Positions 38,461 through 50,399 of a stretch of DNA of 64,000 bases are shown here, piece after piece; the stretch's first letter is position 1; each line of letters opens with the position of its first letter. Source of the DNA: Bactericera cockerelli (Eukaryota; Arthropoda; Insecta; Hemiptera; Triozidae); NCBI GenBank assembly GCA_024516035.1, contig CM044961.1, positions 7,681,796 to 7,745,795 of the forward strand, written 5' to 3'. The notes under the pieces are model-generated. The model had not been told where the DNA came from, searched no databases, and worked only from the letters and a program-made list of their open reading frames with translations. The translations under genes were made by a program, and so were the position numbers.

Positions 38461-38900
38461 TGACCGAGACCTCAGTAGCTTGATCGATATAATAATAATA
38501 ATAATATCGCCTTATTTATACTGCCCGATTAGGACTATTAAGTCCCATTATTCCAGCAGTAAGCCCAAGACGTATTATTATGTGGTAAAAATCCCAAATG
38601 GGAGGACAACTTGTCTTGTCCCGGCTGGGTTTCGAACCCACGACCTCTGGAATCTCTGGATTCACACAGTGCCGCCTTTAACTGAGCTACCGGGACAGAC
38701 GGCGGCGGACTGACGGACTATACCTGGAGGTCTGTGGTTCAAGTCCCAAGATTTATTTTTAATTTTGGCATTGTTATTCTCCTTATCATGGGCTTTTCCA
38801 TACAGCCAGTGTGGTCCCAAGTTAAGCAAGAATTTAGTAAAGCGAGTTTGTGTAGTTGTGATAGTACGATTGTGATTAAACACAAATATGATAACTTTTC
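38461..38900 (+). repeat. SINE family B split by SINE family A
   Basis: The B head start (gacctcagtagcttgatcga, 38467-38488) is cut by a reverse family A SINE (38489-38697). It resumes as ggcggcggactgacgg and ggtctgtggttcaagtccc. About 70 bp of extra sequence (38752-38825) separates this from the B body (tagtaaagcgagtttgtg). Insertion order: B first, then A. Confidence 0.75.
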
Positions 38901-38939
38901 TTTCAGTACTGTGAGTCTCCAAGAACTCATAATGTACTT

Positions 38940-39150
38940 TGCACTGGTAGTCAAGTGGTTAACGCGGTAGACTGGTAATCCAGATAGCGTAGAGATCCGT
39001 TGGTTCGAATCCACCCAGTGCATGAATTTTTCCTCATTAATTTCGTGCGTACCACATAATAAGAAGACTCTGAGGGTTAGGTGGTACGAAAATGCTGTGA
39101 GCATTAACTGAATTGCATGTACGTTACTTCACTCCACTAAAGAGTATTGA
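38940..39150 (+). repeat. SINE family C, full length
   Basis: Head gcactggtagtcaagtggtt to ggttcgaatccacccagtgc, body ctcattaatttcgtgcg, ccacataataagaagactct, ctgtgagcattaac, and an aaagagtattga end. Confidence 0.82.
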
Positions 39151-39584
39151 TTTGTATCTAAAAAAGAAAAAGAAGATTTTTTTGTTAATGTTTGTTTCTT
39201 GTAAATTGGTCATGTACCGTCAAATATACAATACCTAACGGTATTTATTATTATTATTATTAAATCGATTAGCCACGTGGCCAGGACGGTGCACAACTCC
39301 GGACACACACTATACCCGAGTCCTGTGGCACACTTATCATTGCAGTCTGCTACACTGTATTTCGAAAGTAGGGTGACGGTCTACTTTGCTCTCTCGCAAG
39401 CAACGAGCATGTAATAATGTTCAATCACTTTGTTGTAGCCACACAGTGGTGGCCAAAACCCGAGCAGTGGCCACGGGCACTCAGTGGTTCCCAAAGTTAT
39501 GTTGCTGATGAGTTGAGATACCAGAATAGTTAAGCCTGGATAAAAGAGAACTGGATATAAAAGAAACTGCATACAAGAGAACTG

Positions 39585-39835
39585 TTTTACCTCTTCATAA
39601 GGTAAAATCTGGCTGGGGGACTATAAACAGGGAGTAGACCAGCAGTCTGGCTGGGGACTATAAACAGGGCGTAGACCAGCCTGGCTGGGGGACTGTTAAC
39701 AGGGAGTAGACCAGCATTGGGGCCCTTGTCAATTATTAGCCTCCTTGTAAAGACAGTGGTACAAGTGCTGAGTCATTCCTCCACTGTCTAGCTACCATCG
39801 ATCGTTCACGATGGCGCCACCCTGATGATGATGAA
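39585..39835 (-). repeat. Dispersed repeat with 36-bp units, reverse copy
   Basis: Three ggctgggggactataaacag units, then cttgtcaattattagcctcc and gttcacgatggcgccaccc. It is the mirror of 3985-4270. Confidence 0.75.
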
Positions 39836-39899
39836 GGTAAAATATTTTCTTTTCTCAATTTTAGGTTTTTCGCGGGTAGAACCAACAGAAATGGTGCCA

Positions 39900-40535
39900 C
39901 AGAAATGTGAAACACCATACCCTGACGGTGACTCCCACCTCTGTTTCACATAACCACCTCTGAAAGAACCCATATTCATCGCGTATATAAGGAAACCAAG
40001 TCATCTCGTTGAATCCGTTCACAGTCAAGAATTGAGAACAGCACCAAACATATTAGGACCATATCAGAGAACAATGCTGCCTTGTGCACTGACACATCAG
40101 TTGAGCCTAAATTAAGTCATGGAAATAATTAACCTCATTCCTGGTTTGGAAGGACCCACCAATTAACGAGACGGATTTGTCCTCGTTTCGAGATGAGAGT
40201 TGTTTATATGTTTCATTGGGTTATTTACTAATTGGTCGACTTGTTTGAATATGAGTGGTTGCTTCAGACGTTAAGTAAGGTCAGTTATTTGGTCAGGAGC
40301 ATGTTAAAATGCTGAGGTCGTGAGGCATTCCGAAATGGAATAAGCTGCATCAATTATTATTATACGTTTTAGCTGTGATATTTTACTTGTCTTCTTAAAT
40401 TTTCTTATTTTGTTTTCTTATATTTGTATTAATTTTATATTGTTCTATGTAATCAATGTACATTGGGTTTGATCCGTCAATAAAGAATAAATGAAGATTA
40501 CCTATAGATTCTATACTCACAAAAGGACCGAATTT
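39900..40535 (+). mobile_element. Possible solo LTR or small transcription unit
   Basis: A TATA box (cgcgtatataagg, about 39980) is followed about 30 bp on by ttcacagtcaag, and 470 bp later by an aataaagaataaat poly(A) signal (about 40483). This promoter-to-poly(A) spacing without an open frame is what a solo LTR looks like. Candidate ends are TGTGAAACAC (39906) and CTCACA (about 40525), but no target-site duplication is clear. Confidence 0.35.
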
Positions 40536-40931
40536 CAAAGTACATTTATCCTGTTCGGTCATTCAGTAAATCCCAGGTAGAAAATCACATCATCTTACCT
40601 GTGAACAGAGAGAGGAAGAGAGAAAATTAGTCATGACCAGTCTAATACATTTCAAGGGGTATGCCATAGATGAAATTTCTGCCTTAGATATAAGTACATA
40701 TATTACACAATCTCTATAGAGTCGAAACTGGAGAAAAAATTTCAGTTAATTTTTCCTCTGTTTAAAAGAAAATTACCTCTTAATTAGAGAAACCTGAATA
40801 TAAGAAAAGTGCAGTGGTATATAGTCAAGTGTTTTACGCGCAAATCTGCAGGTAATCCTGGTAGCATGCACCATGTTTCATTTGGTTTTTTGCAGCCGGA
40901 TCGCGATGGAAAAGAAAATGTTTATTTTATT

Positions 40932-41339
40932 TATACAGGGTGTTTCAGAAAAGTGTGCATTAATTTTAACCACGTATTTTATGTACCATTTTAGGGGGGG
41001 TCAACTCTATAACAAAATGGGCGAAAGTGCTTCATAAGGGAGATACACATCTCTAAAGGTTTTTTAAAAAAATCTTAGATTTTGAATTACGCCTTACCTG
41101 TTAGAGTTATTGAAACGCGGAAAAAAATTGACTCCCAATAAAAGATAACGCCGTTATTTTGATGTGAGAATTGAGGTCATTGCACTTTCAGGGACGGCCA
41201 CAGGGGGGTTAACTGAAAGAAAATAGGCCATACTTTTTTGGTGGTTAATCGAATTTTGTTATAGAGTTGACCCCCCCTAAAATGGTACATAAAATACGTG
41301 GTTAAAATTAATGCACACTTTTCTGAAACACCCTGTATA
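40932..41339. mobile_element. MITE with ~110-bp inverted repeats
   Basis: The ends tatacagggtgtttcagaaa and its reverse complement at 41320-41339 open inverted repeats that run through ttaattttaaccacgtattt to the ggggggtcaactctataaca area. The centre is about 190 bp. TATA at both edges fits a TA target. No coding frame. Confidence 0.85.
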
Positions 41340-41518
41340 AAAAAATACGCTATAACTGTTTCTGATATTATACCTAATTACATAAAACAATTGTGAACAT
41401 GTATTTTTGAAATATAGAAAGCTCTTCAACGCACCCTAATATCAGGAAATTGAAAAAATGTATGTTTTTTTTCTATATTGGTAATGTAGTAAATATACAT
41501 ATATTATTACTGAGTAGT

Positions 41519-41815
41519 CACTGTGGCAGAGCGAGTTAGCGCGCTAGGCATTGCACACATGGTGACCTGGGTTCGATTCCCAGCGGGGGAGGATTTTTTC
41601 TGCTCTGTACTTGGATGTTCGGGGTCCACTCATACCTCGTGAGGAAAAATGAGTAGTTACTTGTATGAGTAACGACCAGTGGCGGCATTACCAGAGTAAA
41701 AAGAAATTAATGTAATAGAATAATTCGAAATGTAAAGGAGGCTCTTAGTAATGCTGCGCTACCCACAAAAATTGTGAAGAGGCCTTGTGCTTCACCACAA
41801 AGAAATTCGTACATA
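41519..41815 (+). repeat. SINE family D, full length
   Basis: gtggcagagcgagttagcgc to gggttcgattcccagcg, actcatacctcgtgagg, and 3' end aggccttgtgcttcaccaca with aaagaaattcg. It shows the complete 3' end of the family. Confidence 0.83.
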
Positions 41816-42339
41816 CATACATACATATATTATTACTATATTATGTATAGTAACTTGTACTACTAGACATATATCATGTATAATTGTATATACAATTATA
41901 CATGTACTTATTTTACTATAGTATAGTAAGTAGGTACTCGTGTCGTGCCCTCAGTATGGTTGAACTTGAAATCTAACTAGTCACTAGTGTGCCATCAAGG
42001 TAAGCTTACTGGCCTAAGTACCCTGAGCTGTGGTGAGTCTAGGTTCCTACCTATCCTGCTAGTATGGAAGTTGTTCTTATTGTACATACATAGGACTTCG
42101 TCCGCAAATACACACCCCTTTGAAGGTAATTATTTTTAGTATATAAGGTACTGCTGGTTTGGAAGCTACTGCTGACGTGACGTTACAAGGGTTGGATGGA
42201 AGAGAATGCCACAGGTATTGATATGATAACCTAGCAGTCTTACAGAAGACTGGCTACCTAATAGTATTGATATTAACAATAATGACCTTATCAGGCTGAA
42301 AATGATACTAAGCAAGTCTGATGGGAGAAAATGAAAAGT

Positions 42340-42371
42340 GTGTGTGTGTTAGTCTATGTGTGGTGTGTGTA

Positions 42372-42426
<55 letters not shown>

Positions 42427-42428
42427 GG

Positions 42429-42460
<32 letters not shown>

Positions 42461-42471
42461 AGGGAGAAGGA

Positions 42472-42508
<37 letters not shown>

Positions 42509-43060
42509 TTGAATGTGTTGATAGTAAGCTAAGGCTGCTAAGGTACTGACAATGATATTATGGTTCTAATACTAATGGCAATGATGTTGATAACAATACC
42601 TCAAGTGATGATGATGACTACAGCACTGATGAATGTGTTAATGAAACATCAGCTCACCTTGAAACCATCTGATGCCAGCACACGAGGCAATGTCATTCGT
42701 CTCTCTCTCATACACAGTACACGCACACTATATCTCTCTCTTACATACACCAACATTTCTTCTCTCACATACACAAACCATACACACAAACACACTCTCT
42801 CACACAGTACAAACACACCCTCTCACACACACTAACATTCTATCTCTCTCTCTCTTACTCACTCACTCATTCTCTCCCTCTCACACTCACACTCACACAC
42901 AGACACACACACACAACACACACTTCTTCTCTGCCCTTGCTCTCTCTAACTCCTCTCCTAATGTTTTATCTCCCTCTACATTTTCATATCTCTCACTCGG
43001 CAAGGTCATACGCCTCTCTCTCTCTCTCTCTCTCACTTTCTTTCTCACATCTCTCACCTC
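42340..43060. repeat. GA, CA and CT microsatellite block
   Basis: (ga)n with interruptions at 42381-42505, then CT/CA-rich tracts from 42700 to 43045 (acacacacacaaca, ctctctctct). The open frames here are products of the dinucleotide repeats. Confidence 0.85.
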
Positions 43061-43599
43061 AAGTGTTTGCCCTGTTGTGGCCTCACCAAAGAGCAGAGGT
43101 CTCCGAAAGGTCAATAACCCTTCTATGTCTCCTGATAATACATATCAAACACCTCGGCCGAGGTGTGAAGAGAACACTCTATACAAAGAAAGAGTCATTA
43201 GATGATAATCAATAATTTAGAAAGCTGTGATCTTGTTACATGTTTAAAGTCAAAAGTGTAGAAAGCACTACCGATAGGCACCAGCCATAAATTTATGTAT
43301 ATAGCCAAAAGGCAATGACACAAGACAAACCTTGGCTCACTTAACATCGTTGGCGTCAGGAGTATTTCATCAGCCGTAAAAATGTGAGCAAGTTGGAGTG
43401 ACAGAACCAACCTCAACCATGAGGAAGAGGTTGACCAATGCCGACCCCAAGTAGGTTTGGGAAAAGGCAAAGTGAAAGAAGAAGAATTCGATTACTCTTT
43501 CACAGTAAAAAACGACAGTCGTGCTACTAAAGTTAATGGTTACTGAACACTATCGAAAACTTAGGTACTAAATCATACCGCTTTTTCTCTCAAACGAAC

Positions 43600-43685
43600 C
43601 GGGATTTGAAACCCCGACCTCCACGTTACCAGTCCGCCGCCGCGCCGTATCGATCTAGCAACTGAGGTGGATTCAACCATCAATT
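43600..43685 (-). repeat. SINE family B fragment
   Basis: Reverse head: ggatttgaaaccccgacctc, then ccgtatcgatctagcaactg and aggtgg. Confidence 0.6.
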
Positions 43686-43779
43686 AGAGTGCAGCCCGCA
43701 TCCCTCTACTGAGGTGGGTAAATACATTCATCAATGGAAAGCATCGCCCTGAAACAGGCATTCTAAGCAATGCTAAAAC

Positions 43780-44310
43780 ATCACAATGACCCATTAACCC
43801 ACATTTCCACCTGCCGTACCCTTCCTACATGTCTTACCTCCCTTCTTAATCGTTTCCCACCTCCTCTTGCATCTTTCCCACCTTTCCGTCTTAACCTCTT
43901 CTTCTCTCTATCATCAATCGTTCCCCCCCACCTCGATCATTCTAACCTTTTTCCTCTCTTCAAATCGTTCCCACCTCATCCTTCTCCCTCTAACATCAAA
44001 CTCTCTCCTCCAATTTCTCTTCTTGTAACCTCTCTCTCTTTTCTACCTCCCTTCTTCAATAGTTCCCACCTCCTCTCTCTCTCCTTCTTCTCTCGATCAT
44101 TCTAACCTCTCTCCTCCCTCTTCTCCCTCTATCATTCTAACCTCTTCTTCTTCTTTCTCCTTCCTTCTTCAATCGTTCCCACCTCCTCTCCTCTCGATCA
44201 TTCTAACCTCTCTCCTCCCCTCTCTCTATCATTATAACCTCTTCTTTAGTCTCATTAGCCCACCCTCCTCTCTCTCCACTTCCCCTCAATCAAGCCCCTC
44301 CCCTCTTCCA
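43780..44310. repeat. Pyrimidine-rich degenerate minisatellite
   Basis: C/T-rich strand with recurring atcgttcccacctcct and atcattctaacctct motifs at irregular spacing of about 40-70 bp. Confidence 0.75.
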
Positions 44311-44924
44311 GCTATGCCCCGCCTCCTCCCATTAGTCCCACCCTACTATTTCTCCTCAAATCCCCTTCCCCTCAATCAAAGCTCCTCCTCTAATTATAGC
44401 TTTTACCCCCACTCCAAAAACCTATACAAAACACTTTCTAAAAGCTTTCGAAAACTCTCGTTTGAATTATCGAAAAAAAACCCCGCTCTCAACCCTTCTT
44501 CCTCGTCTATCTCTTATGTTGCAATTTCAGCTTTTGAACAAACAATCTCGCTAAACTTTCCACAGGATTGACTTTTCTCGGAACCAAGATCAAAGGTGTT
44601 TGGTTAAAATTTCGCGGAATCTGACGTTGCTACGCAAATTTACAAAATGTTGCGGAATTGCATAGGGCAGCTAATTGGGGCATTTTGAAAACGAAGTAAG
44701 TTATTCTTCATAAAGAGGGCTGTTAGAAACGTAAAATCAGACACACATAAGATAGCCGTACGTGCAGAACTACATGATTAGCCGTATAGACATAAGTTAT
44801 GTTGGTTACAAAGATATAAGGCTAGACTTTATTCACACTGTTGCGCCATATGTCACCAAGTGCTCTAGGGTCTAGCGTCTAGGACTGACAATTGATTCTT
44901 TGTATTCCCAGACACGCTCACGAT

Positions 44925-45056
44925 ATGCTGGAAATATTGTTGACTCAGGTCTTCTCACTGTTGCTGCTGACAACAGCGGCCGGTGCTAAGGAACTGCGGA
45001 ACTGCAGCACCCCCAGACACAAAAGAAAAGAGAGATTAATTTATCAAGTCATGTGA
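44925..45056 (+). CDS. Candidate small secreted ORF or first exon
   Basis: 43 codons from ATG to TGA. The start MLEILLTQVFSLLLLTTAAG looks like a signal peptide: a hydrophobic core and a small-residue cleavage area. It continues AKELRNCSTPRHKRKERL. A polypyrimidine-AG (tttgtattcccag) lies 14 nt before the ATG. It has no recognised family, and a chance ORF remains possible. Confidence 0.2.
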   Translation: MLEILLTQVFSLLLLTTAAGAKELRNCSTPRHKRKERLIYQVM

Positions 45057-45214
45057 ACTAAGAAAAATTTCCTCAGTAGCTCTGAAGCAATAACATTAGT
45101 AATCATAGATGCTGGTAAACAAACCAAACGTCTTAAGGTACTGAAAAAGCAACTCTGTAAATCTGTTTTAGTCCGGTTCATGAGGAGCACCCCAAAACCT
45201 TTTTCCACCGGCCG

Positions 45215-45440
45215 CACCTACATCGCCATGTCTCCTCATTTTGTACACACCCTGTATATGACATGATTCCTACTCCAAATCTTCCCCTCATTTTGTCACA
45301 CCTGAATATACAACTATGATTCCTACTCCAAAGCTGCAGTCTACTCAATTTGTCACACCCTATACATGACAATGGTTTCTACTCTAAATCTTCCCTCATT
45401 TTGTTACACCCTATATACGACTATGATTCCTACTCCAAAA
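45215..45440. repeat. ~60-bp tandem repeat, four units
   Basis: The unit includes gattcctactccaaatctt, ccctcattttgtcacacc and a ctatatacgacta link. Units differ at 15-25% of positions by eye. Confidence 0.75.
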
Positions 45441-45689
45441 CAGGAGATCCGGCCCGAGGCATGGCCCTATACTTATATTTCCTAACCCTTCTCTACGCAA
45501 TGAGGCATTGCCGTACATCGTTTCAGGCCTGAATTCGGCGCCACCGCCTTCTATCACCCCCTGTAATATAAGATTATGATTTATGATGAGCAGGAAAGGC
45601 TGATCCTATTGGGAGCACGTATGCCAAGCCAGGAGTTGTCACCACACACTTGACTAGTACACATCTCGACATGACTTATGACTATGTTG

Positions 45690-45812
45690 TATACTTATGG
45701 CCCATTATTCTACATAGATACATTATATACAAGTGCATACATACGTATGGCCCATGATTCTACATAGATACATTATATACAAGTACATACATAACTCATG
45801 ACTCTGCATAAC
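45690..45812. repeat. ~59-bp tandem duplication
   Basis: tatggcccattattctacat, agatacattatatacaagtg and catacatac repeated twice. Confidence 0.8.
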
Positions 45813-45954
45813 GAGGCAGAGTCACATAATAGCGGACTAGTTAGGCTAGGACCCGGTGGTGATTCATGAGGCTGGAGACTCAGGACTGCGGGGATTAGGC
45901 TGTGCTCTAGAAAGCAGATTATATGTCGAGAGTCTGTTAGGGGCGCTATGAATT

Positions 45955-47860
45955 ATTATTATTAGATTATGCTTTATTAGGTAAGACAAAATACACTTGA
46001 GAGCAACAAAAGCGAATCAAACTTTTTCCTCCACCAAATCTGCGATATCTTCGAAATTACTATTTCTATCGAGCCGTATGATATCTCAAAATGTTGTAAA
46101 TTTTGTTTTCTACAATTTCACAATTTAATTGTTAAAAAAAAATCTACCAGAAGCCGTCAAAATTAAATTTTACTACAGGATGTCTAAAAAGAAGAAAAAC
46201 ATGATTTTTTTATTTTTAACAAAAGACGTTATAACCTGAGAAATCAACAAGATTCATTCATAACAATGGTGAATCAGTATTTTGTGTTGCCTCTACGAGA
46301 TTTGATCACAGCATTCATTCGATTTGGTATTGAGTGGATCAAAGTAACCACAATTTCTTAGGGCAAACTCTCAAATTCTTCGGTGAGGGCGATCTTGAGC
46401 TCTGCTACAGTCTGGGGAGCCGGTATTCTGCCTCGAACACTTCATTTGAGTTGGTCCCACATATTTTCAATCGGATTGAGGTTGGCACTAAGAGAGGGTT
46501 AGTCCAAAGTGTAAATATTCTACTCACCCAAGAACTCCCGAACACAGTTTGCCACATGTGGGCGGGCATTGTCGTGCATTAGGAGGAACTGGTCGTCCAT
46601 AATTTGATCGAGAAGAACCACATGGGTGTGCAGGACTTCAAGAAGCTGGAATTTAATCAAAGAGAACTTCAACTGGACCCAAACACTCCAGAGAGCACAG
46701 GGAAAGGAGACAAAGATTCACCATAGAACACGTGGATTGGACACTCAAGCAATGGCGCTCTGTTCTCTTCACTGATGAATGCCGGGTGTGTTTGTTTGGT
46801 AATGACAGAAGGAAAAGAGTCTATCGAAGAGCGGGAGAAAGGTATGCTGAGTAATGCATCACAGAAACTGTCAGTTTCGGCGGTGGTTCCTGTATGGTGT
46901 GGGGTGGGATTTCAACTGAAAGGAAGACTCAATTGGTTTTTATCACATGCGGTGCGGGAGGTGACCTGAACAGTCAGCGATACATTGATAAGATCGTGCA
47001 GACCCATGTGGTTCCTCTCGCTCAAATTATGGGCCACAAGTTCCTCCTCATGCACGACAATGCCCGCCCACATGCGGCTAACTGTGTACGGGAGTTCTTG
47101 GATGAGGAGAATATTGACACTTTGGACTAACCCTCTCTTAATGCCGACCTCAATCCGATTGAAAATATGTGGGACCAACTCAAACGAAGTGTTCAAGGCA
47201 GAATACCGGCTCCCCAGACTGTATAGCAGAGCTCAAAATCGCCCCCACCGAAGAATGGAAGAGGTTGTCCCAGAAATTGTGGTTACTTTGATCCACTCAA
47301 TACCAAATCGAATAAATGCTGTGATTAAAGCTCGGGGAGGCAACACAAAGTACTGATTCACCATTGTTATGAATGAATCTTGTTGATTTCTCAGGTTATA
47401 ACGTCTTTTGTTAAAAATAAAAAAATCATGTTTTTCTTCTTTTTTGACATCCTGTAGTAAAATTTAATTCTGACGGCTTCTGGTAGGTTTTTTTTAACAA
47501 TCAAATTGTGAAATTGTAGAAAACAAAATTTACAACATTTTGAGATATCTTACAACTCGATAGAAATAGTGATTTCGAAGATATCGCAGATTTGGTGGAG
47601 GAAAAAGTTTGATTCGCTTTTGTTGCTCTCAAGTGTATATAGAATAGAATTGAATACTGCCGAGGTAAGACTGAAAAGTCCCTTTACTCCAGCAATATAC
47701 AGTAAAATACAATGAAATCATAGAGAAAAAAAAATAGATTGAACAAAGAAACAAGAACAGAAAAGAGAATAACAAAGCTAATGTACTACCTAAAGGGCCC
47801 CGCCCTTTAGGTAGTACGTTATTGCCTCTGTCAATCTGTTCCACCCAACACTTGACCACA
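45955..47860 (-). repeat. Family G-like retroelement split by a Tc1-like element
   Basis: Left part 45955-45993 (atgctttattaggtaagac) and right part about 47690-47860 (agtaaaatacaatgaaatca to ctgttccacccaac) match the intact copy at 33220-33450. The right part also carries about 50 bp (gaatactgccgaggtaagac) like 3265-3315. Confidence 0.68.
45994..47635 (+). mobile_element. Foldback Tc1-like transposon with ~645-bp inverted arms
   Basis: CACTTGAGAGCAACAAAAGC is at both ends, inverted, with TA on each side. The arms (45994-46640 and 46985-47635) are inverted copies that include the 3' part of the transposase gene. The spacer is about 345 bp. The right arm plus spacer codes, with breaks, for the Tc1 transposase: MVWGGISTERKTQLVFITCG, then LLMHDNARPHAANCVREFLD (second catalytic Asp) and NPIENMWDQLKRSVQGRIP (catalytic Glu region). 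Stops after TLD and at other points make it inactive. The left arm holds the same C-terminal region reversed. Confidence 0.88.
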
Positions 47861-47935
47861 GATAGATCCTGAAAAATTCAAGAATTGGCTGTCGATGTGG
47901 TCACGGCACTAGTCTGATTCGAGAGCCTGACAATT

Positions 47936-48760
47936 TATAACGGATGACATTGCCATGATTGCTGAAAATGAAATACAAATGCAAACTAAATTAGAAGAAT
48001 GGAGAAAGTTATTAGAAGACAATGGCTTAAAAATTAGTAGAAAAAAGACAAAGTATTTATTCTTACCATTTGAAGACACATTAAAACCAACACCAAAGAT
48101 AACAATGGAAGGAGAAGAACTACCAACATGTGAAAAATTTAAATATCTAGGTTCGATAATCAGCAATGATGGCATATGCTTATCAGATGTCAATAGCAGA
48201 GTACAAAATGGATGGCTTAAATTTAGATCTCTAAGTGGTTTCCTCTGTGATAAAAAGATGCCGATAAAACTAAAAGGAAAAATATATAAAACAGTAATAA
48301 GACCTGCTTTGACATATGGAACAGAATGTTGGACAACGTATGACACTTACACCAAGAAAATGCAAACAACGGAAATGCGCATGTTGAGAATGGCAGCAGG
48401 AGTAACACTCAAAGACAGAATCAGAAACAGATATATTCGTGGAAGCCTGGGAGTCGCAGACATTGCAGACAAGATGGAAGAAAAACATTTACGGTGGTAT
48501 GGCCATGTTAAAAGAAGACCTGCAGACCACATGTTAGTCCAAGCAATGAATCTATCCTTTGCACACCAACAAGAAAAGAAAAGAGGTCGACCGAGACACA
48601 CATGGATACGCCAGCAAGAACAAAGACTGAAAAGAAGTAATTTAACTGAAGCCGATATTCCAGATAGAAGAGTATACCATCTGCGTACTAGAAGGGCCGA
48701 CCCCACCAGTTACCACTGATAAGGGAAAAATGGCAAGGGAAATATATACATTGAACATAA
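47936..48760 (+). mobile_element. 5'-truncated RTE-like LINE fragment
   Basis: A 254-codon frame (47955-48719), open a little further upstream as FITDDIAMIAENE, which resembles the YADD active-site strand. Then come LEDNGLKISRKKTKYLF, EKFKYLGSIISNDG, KGKIYKTVIRPALTYGTECW and HLRWYGHVKRRPADHM, the typical order at the C-terminal end of RTE/BovB-type reverse transcriptases. It stops at TGA 48717-48719. The frame is intact, so the copy is not old. Confidence 0.8.
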
Positions 48761-48879
48761 AGTGAATGAACACAGGCTAAATATCATATCCAGCACACTG
48801 AAACCTCCACCAACATCCTTGGACAGGCTAAATATCAGGCAAGGGGCCTTCACCTCATTACAAACTAGGGCTCCATACT

Positions 48880-49310
48880 AAGGAGAAACAAAAATTCAAG
48901 CCCCCCCCCTCCAGCCTTCTGCTTCAGCTCTCGAAAACTCGGCCCAAATACGCACGATAGGGTGTTGCAACTCGGAAACGTTATTATTCTCGAAATAATA
49001 ATTACTCAGTTGACCTTATTTGTTTTTGTGATGGATGGATATTTTTTTTTTTTTTTTTTTTAGATTTTCGTATAGGAATATTTTTCGCGTGGAAATATGC
49101 ATAGGTTGTTGATTAATAGGAAATATTTCAACTTGGTTTTCCAAATTCTAATTCCTGGTTCGTTGCATTTTTATGAAAGGAAAAAATTAAGAGAAAAAAA
49201 AAAAAAAAAAAAAAAAAATCTACTTCAAATTCAATAACTATCGGATTTTCATATAGGATTCGAATATTATGAGATTTTTTTTAAGAGAAAAAAAACCTCC
49301 TCTTTATCAT
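48880..49310. other. Simple A/T-rich sequence
   Basis: T-run at 49042-49061 and A-run at 49195-49218. Nothing else recognised. Confidence 0.5.
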
Positions 49311-49379
49311 GCTGGAAAGTGCTGGAATCCTAGAATGCGCCTCTCTGATGGGAGGGAGAGATGGAGACGGCCTCATTTC

Positions 49380-49720
49380 TCACGCGCATACACTCGCTCC
49401 CATTTCCTCTCCCTCCCATAGTTCACTCCTTTTCTTCCCTCTCTCTCCCCTAATTCACTACTTTCCTCCTCTCCCTCCCATTATTCACACCTTTTCTCCC
49501 CTCTCCCTCCCCTAATTCACTCCTTTTCTCCCTCTCCCTCCCCTAATTCACTCCTTTTCTCCCCTCTCCCTCCTCTAATTCACTCTTTTCTTCCCCTCTC
49601 CCTCCCATAATTCACTCCTTTTCTCCCCTTATTCCTTCCTTTTCTTCTCCTCTCCCTCCCCTAATTCACTACTTTCCCCTTCTCCCTCCCTAATTCACTC
49701 CTTTCCCCGTAGTTTATACC
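49380..49720. repeat. ~30-bp pyrimidine-rich minisatellite
   Basis: About ten units of ctccctcccctaattcactc plus cttttctcccct, with small length changes. Confidence 0.82.
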
Positions 49721-49819
49721 TTCCTTCTTCAAGATAAATGTCCCTTCCCAATGTTATTTTCACTCCTATTTTTCTTTATCTTTGTATAGGCGAACACTAC
49801 GAGATTCTTATACCCTAGA

Positions 49820-49945
49820 GTCCCCTAGACGGTCTAGTAATCCAGAGTTCGCGAGTTCGAGGAACCCATCAGGACATGACAAGTTATCCTGCCACTTAGC
49901 ATTTTGACCACATAAGGATGTGTCTTAGTAGGGGGCCGCAACGAG
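49820..49945 (+). repeat. SINE family A, degenerate
   Basis: gacggtctagtaatccagag, gagttcgaggaacccatc and aggacatgacaagttatcc, with most of the tail lost. Confidence 0.55.
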
Positions 49946-50064
49946 GAACCTGGGCCTATAGTTACCCTATTCTCGGGTCTCCGCTGTGACCGCTCACAAG
50001 TAGTAGCATGGTTAAAATAGTTAAGACTTTTAGTATTTAAAACATTTATTGTTATTTAAATTTT

Positions 50065-50285
50065 TTATATGATGTTCTGTGTGCGACAGAATATAAAAGT
50101 CTAGGTGAGGAGAGATGAATAAAAGTGAGAAGTTCTGTGTAAGTCAGAATATAAAAGTCTACGTATTGAAAGGAGAGATAATTAAAAGGGAGAAGATCTG
50201 TGTGTGTCAGAATATAAAAGTCTGCGTGTAGTGAAAGGAGAGATAAATAAAAGTGAGAAGTTCTGTGCGGAATATAAGAGTAGAG
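50065..50285. repeat. ~57-bp tandem repeat, four units
   Basis: gttctgtgtgcgacagaata, taaaagtctaggtgagg, agagatgaataaaagtgaga, with the third unit carrying a tgtagtgaaagg insertion. Confidence 0.82.
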
Positions 50286-50399
50286 AAGAGAAAAAGGATC
50301 TGCTAGGAGAAGACGAGAGGGAAATTTTGAAGCTCCCAGCTTTTTGTCCCTGGTGAACTAAATTTATGTTTTGACCTTAACCTACATTGCCACATGCCC

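Noticed and set aside
42321..43215. Arg-Glu and Ser/His/Thr-rich frames
   Set aside because: Simple dinucleotide repeats read as protein. No conserved residues.
46334..46582. Open frame on the + strand in the left arm of the Tc1-like element
   Set aside because: It is the antisense of the inverted transposase copy (NPIENMWDQLK is readable on the other strand).
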